From assembly GCF_023130475.1 (NCBI RefSeq), contig NZ_JAKHEX010000024.1, forward strand, positions 1 to 34,266: 34,266 bases of DNA, written 5' to 3'. The first letter of the stretch is position 1, and each line of letters opens with the position of its first letter. Below are positions 1 to 8,490 of the stretch, piece after piece. The notes below the pieces were generated by a model. That model was given only the letters and a program-made list of their open reading frames with translations, did not search any database and was not told the DNA's origin. Source of the stretch: Aciditerrimonas ferrireducens (GTDB taxonomy: Bacteria > Actinomycetota > Acidimicrobiia > Acidimicrobiales > UBA8190). The position numbers and the translations under genes are program-made.

Positions 1-1
1 G

Positions 2-130
2 AGCGGCAAGGGCTATTGGGAGGTGACGGCGGCCGGTGACGTCTACAGCTTTGGGGACGCCACCTTCGACGGCTCCACGGGCAACCTCCGCCTGGCCGCA
101 CCCGTGGTCGGTGCGGTGGCCGCTGGCTGA
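2..130 (+). CDS. C-terminal end of a GYW-repeat extracellular protein (5' partial)
   Basis: The reading frame is open from base 2 and stops at TGA 128-130. It gives the last 42 residues of a protein whose start lies outside the window. The visible part contains one repeat of the form [17 protein letters not shown] followed by DGSTG, then an alanine/valine-rich tail. Such GYW/SFGDA repeats are frequent in secreted acidimicrobial proteins and probably fold as a beta-propeller-like or cell-surface module. The same repeat type begins at the far end of the window (about 34210), on the same strand. No catalytic role can be read from this fragment. Confidence 0.7.
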   Translation, partial: SGKGYWEVTAAGDVYSFGDATFDGSTGNLRLAAPVVGAVAAG

Positions 131-152
131 GGCCCTGGGCCGCGGCGTCGAA

Positions 153-182
153 GGGGGGTGGGTGCTGATGCGCCCACCCCCC
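153..182 (+). terminator. Strong GC hairpin, probable terminator
   Basis: Bases 153-165 (six G, T, GGG, TGC) pair with 170-182 around the loop TGAT, giving a 13-bp stem with one G-T wobble. It begins 22 nt after the stop of the upstream repeat gene. There is no U-tract, as is common for actinobacterial terminators. It separates that gene from the hydrogenase locus. Confidence 0.6.
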
Positions 183-215
183 TGGCGCGCTCGGGACCAG
201 GTCGCACTGGACCAG

Positions 216-244
216 TTGACAGGAGGGTCCGTTGGGCATAGGAA
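216..244 (+). promoter_or_regulatory. Predicted sigma70-type promoter of the PadR-YceI gene
   Basis: TTGACA at 216-221, a 17-nt spacer and TAGGAA at 239-244 form a near-canonical housekeeping promoter. The predicted transcript start is near 251, about 24 nt before the ATG at 275. Confidence 0.5.
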
Positions 245-274
245 TGCTCCGGGCGCCACCTGCTGGAGGTCGGC

Positions 275-1447
275 ATGGCCAGAGGTCGGGTCAGCACCTG
301 GGGGTCGGTCGGTCCGCCGTCCGTCGTGAACGAGGACGTCGGTGTGGCTGCCCTCGCGTGGCCGCCGTGGCCCCGGGAGCTGCCCGGTACCCGCTGCCGG
401 TTCGACTTGGCCCCACCCCGGAACTTCCTCTACCCGGCGGTCCTGCTCGTCCTGGCCGAGCGACCGACCCACGGGTACCGGGTCTGGGAGGTCCTCGGGG
501 AACTGGGCTTCGGCACCCTGGACCGTCCCGCGGTCTACCGGGTGCTGGCGGACTTGGAACGCGACGGCCTGGTGCAACGGGTGCCGGGGCCCCGGGACGG
601 CGCGTCGCCAGAGGAGCGCCGGGGCCTCAGCCGCCAGGTCTACGAGGCGACCGCCGACGGCCGGGCCTGTCTCCAGGCGTGGATGGCGGTGGTGGCCGCC
701 GAGCGGGAGGCCCTCGACGTCGTGCTGCGCCGCTACTGGCAGGCGAGCGCCCTGCCGGCGGCGCTGCCGCGTGCCCGCTCCGAGGACGCCGAGCACCCAG
801 GGGCGCCGGCATCGCAGCCAACGGTCGCGGCCGATGTCCTGCCGGAGGAGGCCGATGGGGGCCCGAGGGGGACGAGGCCGCCGAGCGGCGCCCTGTCACC
901 GGTGCGTTACCGGGTGGCGCCGGACCGCTCGAGCCTGGTGGTGGCTGCCCGTTCCAACGTCGGCCCCATCGCGTTCACCTCCACGGGCCTCTCGGGCTGG
1001 GTGGAGGCCGTGGTCGCCGACGGCACGCTGGTGGCCGAACCCTCGCCACGGGCCGAGCTGCGGCTGCCTGTCGCTTCCTTGCTTTCCGGCAACCGGCTCT
1101 ACGACCGAGAGCTCCACCGGCGAGTGGACGCCCGGCGCTACCCGGACGTGGAGGTCCGCCTTGCCGGTGCCGTGCGGCTCGGGGCCGGGAACTGCTTCCT
1201 GGTCACCGGCGAGGTCACCATGCACGGGCAGACGGTGCGGCTCGAAGGGGTGGTGCGGACCACCGTGGTCGGTCCGACGACCCGCCGGGCGAGGTCCGCG
1301 GGTCGCGCCGACGAGCGCGTGGTCGTCAGCGGGGAGCACGTGGTGGACGTCCGTTCCTTCGGGATGGCCACCCCGTCGATGGGGCCCCTGCGGCTCGACC
1401 CGGACGTCCAGCTCTCGTTGCATCTGGAGGCCGACACCCTCGGCTGA
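275..1447 (+). CDS. PadR-type DNA-binding domain fused to a YceI-like domain (putative hydrogenase regulator)
   Basis: The protein has 390 residues. Residues about 48-158 look like a PadR winged helix plus dimerisation helices (PAVLLVLAERPTHGYRVWE, then PAVYRVLADLERDGLV). Residues about 209-388 form a YceI-like lipocalin barrel, marked by NRLYDRELHRRVDARRYP and a C-terminal region similar to the free YceI at 8588-9175. A low-complexity linker (about 160-208) joins them. The ATG at 275 has GGAGG 8 nt upstream. YceI barrels are known to bind long isoprenoid chains, so this may be a ligand-sensing repressor. It lies directly upstream of hhyS in the same direction, with inverted repeats in the gap. 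The fold assignments are from motifs; the regulatory role is inference. Confidence 0.75.
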   Translation: MARGRVSTWGSVGPPSVVNEDVGVAALAWPPWPRELPGTRCRFDLAPPRNFLYPAVLLVLAERPTHGYRVWEVLGELGFGTLDRPAVYRVLADLERDGLVQRVPGPRDGASPEERRGLSRQVYEATADGRACLQAWMAVVAAEREALDVVLRRYWQASALPAALPRARSEDAEHPGAPASQPTVAADVLPEEADGGPRGTRPPSGALSPVRYRVAPDRSSLVVAARSNVGPIAFTSTGLSGWVEAVVADGTLVAEPSPRAELRLPVASLLSGNRLYDRELHRRVDARRYPDVEVRLAGAVRLGAGNCFLVTGEVTMHGQTVRLEGVVRTTVVGPTTRRARSAGRADERVVVSGEHVVDVRSFGMATPSMGPLRLDPDVQLSLHLEADTLG

Positions 1448-1463
1448 GTGACGAGGCGGCAAT

Positions 1464-1480
1464 GGGTGAGAAATTCACCC
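1464..1480. promoter_or_regulatory. Inverted repeat, candidate operator upstream of hhyS
   Basis: GGGTGA-N5-TCACCC is a perfect 6-bp-arm palindrome. It lies just upstream of the predicted -35 box of hhyS and just downstream of the PadR-YceI gene. It is a candidate site for that regulator, but binding is not shown. Confidence 0.4.
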
Positions 1481-1481
1481 G

Positions 1482-1510
1482 TTGTCGTCGGGCTGTCGTC
1501 GTCGTAGAAC
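1482..1510 (+). promoter_or_regulatory. Predicted promoter of the hhySL operon
   Basis: TTGTCG at 1482-1487, a 17-nt spacer and TAGAAC at 1505-1510 fit an actinobacterial sigma70-type promoter. The 5' leader to the GTG at 1616 would be about 100 nt. Confidence 0.4.
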
Positions 1511-1514
1511 GACG
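1500..1514. promoter_or_regulatory. Inverted repeat over the predicted -10 of hhyS
   Basis: CGTCGT-AGA-ACGACG has 6-bp arms and overlaps the predicted -10 box. Occupancy or hairpin formation here would be expected to affect transcription or the 5' end of the mRNA. Confidence 0.35.
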
Positions 1515-1615
1515 GTGCGGGTCCGGCTCCGGGGGGCAGTCGGGTGCGCAAGGCGAGTCAGGCGCGGGGTCCGCCGCCGGTCGGTCGCGGGCGCCGCCGG
1601 AGGGGGAGGTGCCAG

Positions 1616-2671
<1,056 letters not shown>

Positions 2672-2783
2672 ACCGGCGGTGCCCGTGCTGCGCCGCCGCC
2701 GTCCCGCGGCGAGCGGCACCCCCGAGGAAACCCTGGCAGCTGCACTGTCCAGCCGAGCCCGAAAAGAGGAGCGAGAAACGACC

Positions 2784-4511
2784 ATGACCACTACCCAGCC
2801 CGGTCCGACCAAGACCCAGACGACGTCGAGCGACGTCGTGGAGATGGCCTGGGACCCGATCACGAGGATCGTCGGCTCCCTCGGCATCTACGCCAAGGTC
2901 GACTTCTCCCAGAAGCGGGTCGTCGAGTGCCACTCGACGTCCTCGGTCTTCCGGGGCTACAGCATCTTCATGAAGGGCAAGGACCCCCGGGACGCCCACT
3001 TCATCACCAGTCGGATCTGCGGGATCTGCGGGGACAACCACGCCACCTGCTCCTGCTACGCCCAGAACATGGCCTACGGGGTGAAGCCCCCCCACCTGGG
3101 CGAGTGGATCGTGAACCTCGGCGAGGCCGCCGAGTACATGTTCGACCACAACATCTTCCAGGAGAACCTCGTCGGGGTGGACTTCTGCGAGAAGATGGTG
3201 AAGGAGACGAACCCGGGGGTCCTCGAGCAGGCGAACCGGACCGAGGCGCCGCACGCCGCCGACCACGGGTACCGGACCATCGGCGACATCATGCGGGCCC
3301 TCAACCCCTTCGAGGGGGAGTTCTACCGGGAGGCCCTCCAGGTGAGCCGGTGGACCCGGGAGATGTTCTGCCTCATGGAGGGCCGGCACGTCCATCCCTC
3401 GACCCTCTACCCCGGCGGGGTGGGCACGACCGCCACCATCCAGCTCTTCACCGACTACCTGACCCGGCTCATGCGCTACGTCGAGTTCATGAAGCGGGTC
3501 GTGCCGATGCACGACGACCTCTTCGACTTCTTCTACCAGGCCCTGCCGGGCTACGAGGAGGTCGGGCGGCGCCGGGTGCTCCTGGGGTGCTGGGGCAGCT
3601 TCCAGGACCCCGAGGCCTGCAACTTCTCCTACCGGGACATGAGCGAGTGGGGCCGCAAGATGTTCGTGACCCCGGGGGTGGTGGTGGACGGTCAGCTGGT
3701 CACCAACGACCTGGTCGACATCAACCTCGGCATCCGGATCCTCCTCGGGCACTCCTACTACCAGGACTGGGAGGACCAGGAGCTCTTCGTCACCCGGGAC
3801 CCCCTGGGGAACCCGGTCGACCGTCGGCACCCCTGGAACCAGCACACCCTGCCCCAGCCGCAGAAGCGGGACTTCGACGGGGCCTACAGCTGGGTGATGT
3901 CGCCTCGGTGGTTCGACGGCACCGACCACCTGGCCCTCGACACCGGGGGCGGGCCCATCGCCCGACTCTGGGCGACGGCCCTCTCGGGGCTGGTCGACAT
4001 CGGCTACGTGAAGGCCACCGGGCACAGCGTGCTCATCCACCTGCCACGGACCGCCCTGAAGCCCGAGGTGACCTTCGAGTGGAAGATCCCGCAGTGGTCG
4101 AACGCCATCGAGCGGGACCGCGCCAGGACCTACTTCCAGGCCTACGCGGCGGCCTGCGCCCTGCACTTCGTGGAGCAGGCCCTGGCCGAGGTGCGGGCCG
4201 GTCGGACGAAGACCTGGGAGCCCTTCGAGGTGCCCGACGAGGGGATCGGCTGCGGGTTCACCGAGGCGGTCCGGGGGGTGCTCTCCCACCACCTCGTCAT
4301 CCGGGACGGCAAGATCGCCAACTACCACCCCTACCCGCCGACCCCGTGGAACGCCAACCCCCGGGACGTCTACGGGACGCCGGGCCCCTACGAGGACGCG
4401 GTCCAGAACACGCCGATCTTCGAGGAGAACGACCGGGAGCACTTCAAGGGCATCGACATCATGCGGGCGGTCCGCAGCTTCGACCCCTGCCTGGCCGGGG
4501 CAAGGTCTTAA
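2784..4511 (+). CDS. hhyL: Group 1h [NiFe]-hydrogenase large subunit, frameshifted at the C-terminal NiFe motif
   Basis: This 575-aa product would carry the NiFe(CN)2CO site that splits H2. The N-terminal L1 motif RICGICGDNH (residues 77-86, C79 and C82) is intact, and the body is typical of the group. The C-terminal L2 motif should read DPCLPCGVH followed by a cleavable tail. Here it reads DPC (C569) LAGARS and stops at TAA 4509. The second L2 cysteine, the protease cleavage site and the tail are absent from this frame. The expected tail (GRGKVLKKLHTPT...) is present in another frame just downstream, ending at TGA 4556-4558. A deletion of about 25 nt is inferred between 4488 and 4500. As written the gene cannot make an active enzyme. 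The ATG at 2784 follows a GAGGA-containing purine stretch. Confidence 0.9.
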   Translation: MTTTQPGPTKTQTTSSDVVEMAWDPITRIVGSLGIYAKVDFSQKRVVECHSTSSVFRGYSIFMKGKDPRDAHFITSRICGICGDNHATCSCYAQNMAYGVKPPHLGEWIVNLGEAAEYMFDHNIFQENLVGVDFCEKMVKETNPGVLEQANRTEAPHAADHGYRTIGDIMRALNPFEGEFYREALQVSRWTREMFCLMEGRHVHPSTLYPGGVGTTATIQLFTDYLTRLMRYVEFMKRVVPMHDDLFDFFYQALPGYEEVGRRRVLLGCWGSFQDPEACNFSYRDMSEWGRKMFVTPGVVVDGQLVTNDLVDINLGIRILLGHSYYQDWEDQELFVTRDPLGNPVDRRHPWNQHTLPQPQKRDFDGAYSWVMSPRWFDGTDHLALDTGGGPIARLWATALSGLVDIGYVKATGHSVLIHLPRTALKPEVTFEWKIPQWSNAIERDRARTYFQAYAAACALHFVEQALAEVRAGRTKTWEPFEVPDEGIGCGFTEAVRGVLSHHLVIRDGKIANYHPYPPTPWNANPRDVYGTPGPYEDAVQNTPIFEENDREHFKGIDIMRAVRSFDPCLAGARS

Positions 4512-4558
4512 AGAAGCTCCACACCCCGACGGCGGCGCCCGAGCCGCTGGCCCAGTGA
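4493..4558 (+). pseudogene. Displaced C-terminal tail of hhyL (other frame)
   Basis: From the G at 4493 the frame reads GRGKVLKKLHTPTAAPEPLAQ and stops at TGA 4556-4558. That is the usual kind of tail removed by the maturation protease. Its stop overlaps the GTG of the next gene by 4 nt, the same coupling used at the following junctions. This supports 4558 as the ancestral end of hhyL. Confidence 0.7.
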
Positions 4559-5097
4559 GCGACGTCCTCGGCGAGCGGGCGGCCGAGGCGGCCGGGCGGG
4601 TCGACCGGTTGCTGGGGCGCCTCGGGGACCTGGCCGACCCCGAGGCCAGGGCACTGGCCGAGGACCTGGTCCGGGCGGTGAGCGACCTCTACGGGGCCGG
4701 ACTGGCCCGGGTGGTCCAGCTCACCGCCCGGTCAGCCGGGCTCCCCGGCGACCACCCGGCCTGCGGGTGCCTCGAGGCCTTGGCCGAGGACGAGCTGGTC
4801 GGGGGCCTGCTGGCCCTCCACGACCTGCACCCCTCGGACCTCCGGGCTCGGGTGGAGCGAGCGGTGGCCGGGGTCGTGGACGGCAGGGACGGCTCGGACG
4901 CCACCGTCTTGGAAGTGGACGGCAGCCAGGGCCGGGTCCGGGTGCGGCTGCTGGTGGCCGCCACGTCGCTGACCGGACCCGACCAGGTGGAGCGCCGCGT
5001 GCGGCGGGCGCTGGCGAGCGCGGCTCCCGAGCTCGAGGAGGTGGTGGTGGAGCGGCCCCCGGCGCCCACCCCGGTCCGGCTCCTGGCCCGACGATGA
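4555..5097 (+). CDS. NifU-like hydrogenase-associated protein with a lost CxxC
   Basis: The 180-aa protein has an N-terminal helical part with C70-G-C72 and the segment LLALHDLHPSDLRARVERA. The C-terminal half (about 100-175) follows the NifU C-terminal pattern (VLEVDGSQGRVRVRLL...). NifU-type proteins in group 1h operons usually carry a CxxC scaffold site in that half; here the equivalent stretch reads VAATSLTG with no cysteines. It may therefore have a structural or delivery role rather than assembling a cluster. GTG 4555 overlaps the ancestral hhyL stop (GTGA) and its own stop overlaps the next ATG (ATGA). The family assignment is by pattern and is moderate. Confidence 0.65.
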   Translation: MSDVLGERAAEAAGRVDRLLGRLGDLADPEARALAEDLVRAVSDLYGAGLARVVQLTARSAGLPGDHPACGCLEALAEDELVGGLLALHDLHPSDLRARVERAVAGVVDGRDGSDATVLEVDGSQGRVRVRLLVAATSLTGPDQVERRVRRALASAAPELEEVVVERPPAPTPVRLLARR

Positions 5098-5753
5098 CCG
5101 GCGCCACCGAGGCCGGCTTCGCGGCGCTCCGTCGCCTCCGGGCCCGGGGAGGGGCGGACGGGCAGCGCTGCGAGCTCTGCGGGGAGGCCCTGGAAGCCGC
5201 CCACGGCCACCTCCTGGAGGTGCCGGAGCGCCAGGTGCGGTGCTGCTGTCGGGCGTGCCGGCTGCTCTTCGAACACCCCGGGGCGGGCGCCGGCCGTCTG
5301 CGAGCCATCCCCGGCGAGGTCGTGCCGCTGGCCGAGCCGGTGGCGGGCGACTGGTGGGCCCGGCTCGGTCTGCCGGTCGGGGTGGTCTTCGTGGTGGTCG
5401 ACGACGCAGGGCAGCCGAGCGCGGCGTTCCCCGGGGCGGCGGGGGCCGCCTGGGCCGAGCTGGAGGGCGCCTCGTGGAGGGCCCTCGGCGACGCCCATCC
5501 CGAGGTGCAGCACCTGCTCCCCGAGGTCCAGGCCTTCTTCCTGTACCACCCCGGTCGGGGCTGGCCGCTCGCCGGCCCTGGCGAGGGGTGGGTGGTGCCG
5601 ATCGACACCTGCTACGAGCTGGTGGGGGCGCTCCGGCAGTCCTGGCGGGGGTTCGACGGCGGCCCGGCCGCCCAGGCGGTGGTGGCCCGGTTCCGCGGAC
5701 GGCTGGCCGAAGCCATGACGGAGCGCACGACCGTGAGCGGGAGCCGGCGGTGA
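5094..5753 (+). CDS. DUF5947 family hydrogenase-operon protein
   Basis: The 219-aa protein has an N-terminal CELC (26-29) and a CCCRAC cluster (50-55) typical of a zinc or iron-sulfur binding knuckle. It then has an alpha/beta body with a PEVQAFFLYHPGRGWPLAGP-like stretch and a CYELVG segment. DUF5947 proteins are co-encoded with group 1h hydrogenases, and their function is unknown. A part in cluster handling or assembly of the small subunit is inferred from the cysteines and position. ATG 5094 overlaps the previous stop and its stop overlaps the next GTG, so all three genes should be translationally coupled. Confidence 0.75.
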   Translation: MTGATEAGFAALRRLRARGGADGQRCELCGEALEAAHGHLLEVPERQVRCCCRACRLLFEHPGAGAGRLRAIPGEVVPLAEPVAGDWWARLGLPVGVVFVVVDDAGQPSAAFPGAAGAAWAELEGASWRALGDAHPEVQHLLPEVQAFFLYHPGRGWPLAGPGEGWVVPIDTCYELVGALRQSWRGFDGGPAAQAVVARFRGRLAEAMTERTTVSGSRR

Positions 5754-6388
5754 AGGGGCTCGAGCTCGAGGTCCTCGGGGTGGAGGTCGAGCGCTACGCC
5801 GCGGTGCCCACCCTGTCCTTCCGGGTCCGGTTGGAGGAACCCGACCACGGCAAGGTCCACGCCGTGCTGCTGCGGACCCAGGTGCGCATCGAGCCGGAGC
5901 GCCGCAGCTACGGGCCTGCCGAACGCGACGGGCTCGTGGAGCTCTTCGGCCAGCCCTCCCAGTGGTCGGGTTCGCTCCACCCCTTCCTCTGGGCCGAGCT
6001 GGCCACCTGCGTGGGACCCTTCCAAGGGGTGACCGAGGTGGCCCTCCCCATGGCCGTGAGCTACGACCTGGAGGTGGCAGCCGGCCGGTACCTCCAGGGG
6101 CTCCGAGGGGGCGAGGTGCCCCTGGTCCTGCTGTTCAGCGGCACGGTGTTCCGAGTCCACGACGGCCGGCCGCTGGTCGAGCCGATCCCCTGGCAGGCCG
6201 AGGGGCGCCTGGGCCTGCCGAGGTCGCTCTGGGAAGAAGCCATGGACCGCTTCTATCCGGGCTCCGGGTGGATCCGCCTGCCGCGGACGACCATCGATGC
6301 CCTGGGCGAGTACAAGGCCCGAGCCGCGCTGGCCACCTGGGACGAGGCCGTCCGGTCGTTGCTGCGCGCCGTGGAGGTGCCCCAGTGA
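5750..6388 (+). CDS. DUF6084 family hydrogenase-operon protein
   Basis: This 212-aa protein begins with GTG in a GTGA overlap. It is predicted to be soluble and beta-rich, with conserved-looking stretches such as PTLSFRVRLEE, VHAVLLRTQVRIEPERR, SLHPFLWAEL and a late WIRLPRTT. The pattern fits DUF6084, a family restricted largely to actinobacterial hhySL operons and without known activity. It has no signal peptide, membrane segment or metal motif. It is probably an assembly factor or structural partner of the hydrogenase, inferred from context only. Confidence 0.72.
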   Translation: MKGLELEVLGVEVERYAAVPTLSFRVRLEEPDHGKVHAVLLRTQVRIEPERRSYGPAERDGLVELFGQPSQWSGSLHPFLWAELATCVGPFQGVTEVALPMAVSYDLEVAAGRYLQGLRGGEVPLVLLFSGTVFRVHDGRPLVEPIPWQAEGRLGLPRSLWEEAMDRFYPGSGWIRLPRTTIDALGEYKARAALATWDEAVRSLLRAVEVPQ

Positions 6389-8490
6389 CACCCGGGGTCG
6401 CCGTGCCGACGACGCTCGAGGCGGTCTTCGCCACGGCCCGCCGGGTGGCCGACGCCGTGCTCACCGAGGGGTACGTCCTCTACCCCTATCGGCGCTCGGC
6501 GCCGAAGAACCAGGTGCGCTGGCAGTTCGGGGTGCTCGTCCCGCCGGCCGCCGCTGCCGTCGATCCCTCCGAGCGCAGCCGCCTCCGGGCCCGCGTGCTG
6601 CTCGAGGGCGACGACCAGGCCAGCCTGGTGGTGCTGGTCCGGTGCCTGCAGCTCCAGCAGCGGACCGTCCAGCGGGCCACCGCTGGGGGGCGGTTCCGGA
6701 GCGCCCCGGCACTCCAGGTGGGTCCCGACGAGGTGCTCCCCTTCGACGAGGCCGTCGCCCACGAGCACCCCCTCGGACCCAACACCCTCGGCGAGCTGAT
6801 GGCCGGCCCTCGCCGCTGGAGCGTCACCCTGCCGGGGGGCCGGGACCTCGAGCCCGTCGGCCGGCAGGACCGAGCAGCGAGCGAGGTGTTGGGCCGGATC
6901 GTGCGGCGCCGCTGGACGGTGCGCGCCCGGGTGTCCCTCCGGGCCGAACGGCTCGGAGGACCGGCCGGGCCGGTCCTGGTCGAGGTGGCCCTCGAGAACC
7001 GGACCGTCTGGCACGCTCCTCGGATCGAGGAGGTCGCCTCGCCGACCGGCCCGGGGGTCTCGGCCCGGGCCCGTTGGCGGGACCTGGCCGCCCGGCGGTC
7101 CCTCCTCGGTGCCCACCTCCTCCTCGGGGTGGAGGGCGGGGCGTTCCTCTCGAGCCTGGACCCGCCCCCGGAGCACTGGCGGGCGATGGAGCGCTGCGAG
7201 GCCGAGGGGGTCTTCCCGTCGCTCGTCGGCGGCAGGCAGCGGGCGGCAGCGCTCTTGCTCTCGCCCATCGCCCTGCCCGAGGATCCCCAGGTAGCGCCGG
7301 AGAGCCCCGGGGATTTCTTCGACGCCACCGAGATCGACGAGCTCCTGGCCCTGCGGGTCCTGACCCTGACCGACGAGGAGAAGCGGGAGGCGGCGGCCAC
7401 CGACCCGGCGGTCGCCCGGATCCTCGCCCGGTGCGAAGGGCTCGGCCCCGAGGGCCTCGGCGCCCTGCACGGCACCATCCGGTCCTGGCAGCCCCTCGGG
7501 GCGTCCCCTCCGACCGGACCGACGACCGCGGCCTCGTCGTGCCCCGACCCCCCGAGCGTCGCGACGCCGACCGAACCGTGGTGGGACCCGGGGCTGGACC
7601 AGTCGGTCTGCCCCGAGACCGACGCCGCCCTGGTGAGCGGCCGGCCGACCCGGGCCGGGGACCGGGTGCTGCTGCGCCCCGGCCGGCGGGCCGACGCCCA
7701 GGACCTCTTCCTCGCCGGTCGGACCGCCACGGTCACCGGGGTGTTCTCGGACCTGGACGGCCAGGTCCACCTCGCGGTGGTCCTCGACGACGACCCCGGC
7801 GCGGACCTGCACCGGTGGTTCGGCCGCTACTGGTACTTCGCGCCGGACGAGCTCGAGCGACTGGACGGGGACGGGGCGGAGCGGACCGGGGCGGGCTCCG
7901 GCGGAGCACGGCACGACGACGACCCTGCCGAGGGGAGGCGGCCGCGGGTGCTGGTCGCCGGCATTGGGAACGTCTTCCTCGGGGACGACGGGTTCGGGGT
8001 GGCGGTCGCCGAGCAGCTCGCCCGACGGTCCTGGCCGCCGGGGGTCACGGTCCAGGACAGCGGGATCCGAGGGGTCCACCTCGCCTACCAGCTTCTCGAC
8101 GGCTGGGACGTCGTCGTGCTGGTGGACGCGGTGGCCGGTCAGGATCCCCCGGGGACCCTGCGCGTCGTGGAGCTCCCCCTCCCGGGATCCGAGGGCGCCG
8201 CGGTCCCCGGGGGCGGCCGGGACCCGGCCCTCGGGGAGCAGGAGGGGGTGGCGATGGACGCCCACGGCATGGACCCCGAGACCGTCTTGGCGATGGCCGG
8301 CTCCCTCGGCGCCGAGGTCGGGCTGGTCCTGCTCGTGGGCTGCGTCCCGGGCCGCCTCGCCGAGGAGATGGGCCTGTCGGACCCGGTGGCACGCGCCGTG
8401 CCCGCCGCGTGCCGCCTGGTCGAGGAGCTGGTCGAGGAAGCGACGCGGGGCGCGGTGCGGCGTCCCGCCGGAGAGGAGGTGCGGTCGTGA
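6385..8490 (+). CDS. Hydrogenase accessory protein fused to a [NiFe]-hydrogenase maturation protease
   Basis: One uninterrupted 701-residue frame. Residues 1 to about 400 form a large accessory protein of unknown fold. Residues about 420-500 are a smaller beta-rich domain (DRVLLRPGRRADAQDLFLAG, then FGRYWYFAPDELERL). From residue 522 a HybD/HycI-type maturation endopeptidase begins (GIGNVFLGDDGFGV), with the acidic GDDG loop, VLVDAV and DAHGMD supplying the usual nickel-sensing D/D/H residues. The protease removes the large-subunit C-terminal tail after nickel insertion. In related operons as I know them the two parts are separate genes. An internal Shine-Dalgarno and GTG at 7948 suggest that the protease could also be made alone. 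GTG 6385 is in a 4-nt overlap with the DUF6084 gene. Confidence 0.85.
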   Translation: MTPGVAVPTTLEAVFATARRVADAVLTEGYVLYPYRRSAPKNQVRWQFGVLVPPAAAAVDPSERSRLRARVLLEGDDQASLVVLVRCLQLQQRTVQRATAGGRFRSAPALQVGPDEVLPFDEAVAHEHPLGPNTLGELMAGPRRWSVTLPGGRDLEPVGRQDRAASEVLGRIVRRRWTVRARVSLRAERLGGPAGPVLVEVALENRTVWHAPRIEEVASPTGPGVSARARWRDLAARRSLLGAHLLLGVEGGAFLSSLDPPPEHWRAMERCEAEGVFPSLVGGRQRAAALLLSPIALPEDPQVAPESPGDFFDATEIDELLALRVLTLTDEEKREAAATDPAVARILARCEGLGPEGLGALHGTIRSWQPLGASPPTGPTTAASSCPDPPSVATPTEPWWDPGLDQSVCPETDAALVSGRPTRAGDRVLLRPGRRADAQDLFLAGRTATVTGVFSDLDGQVHLAVVLDDDPGADLHRWFGRYWYFAPDELERLDGDGAERTGAGSGGARHDDDPAEGRRPRVLVAGIGNVFLGDDGFGVAVAEQLARRSWPPGVTVQDSGIRGVHLAYQLLDGWDVVVLVDAVAGQDPPGTLRVVELPLPGSEGAAVPGGGRDPALGEQEGVAMDAHGMDPETVLAMAGSLGAEVGLVLLVGCVPGRLAEEMGLSDPVARAVPAACRLVEELVEEATRGAVRRPAGEEVRS
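7931..7950 (+). promoter_or_regulatory. Internal ribosome binding site and GTG start for the maturation protease
   Basis: AGGGGAGG at 7931-7938 lies 9 nt before an in-frame GTG at 7948. Starting here gives (V)LVAGIGNVFLGDDG, the usual N terminus of a stand-alone maturation protease of about 180 residues. Confidence 0.5.

Noticed and set aside
2672..2783. Possible extra gene or start for hhyL upstream (from 2679)
   Set aside because: The in-frame extension is Arg/Pro/Ala-rich and not family-like; ATG 2784 gives the normal N terminus and has a purine-rich ribosome site.
4488..4511. Programmed frameshift or selenocysteine as explanation for the odd hhyL end
   Set aside because: The codons for the second cysteine and the PCGVHMY stretch are physically absent, so neither recoding nor TGA readthrough could restore the motif; the in-frame stop is TAA.
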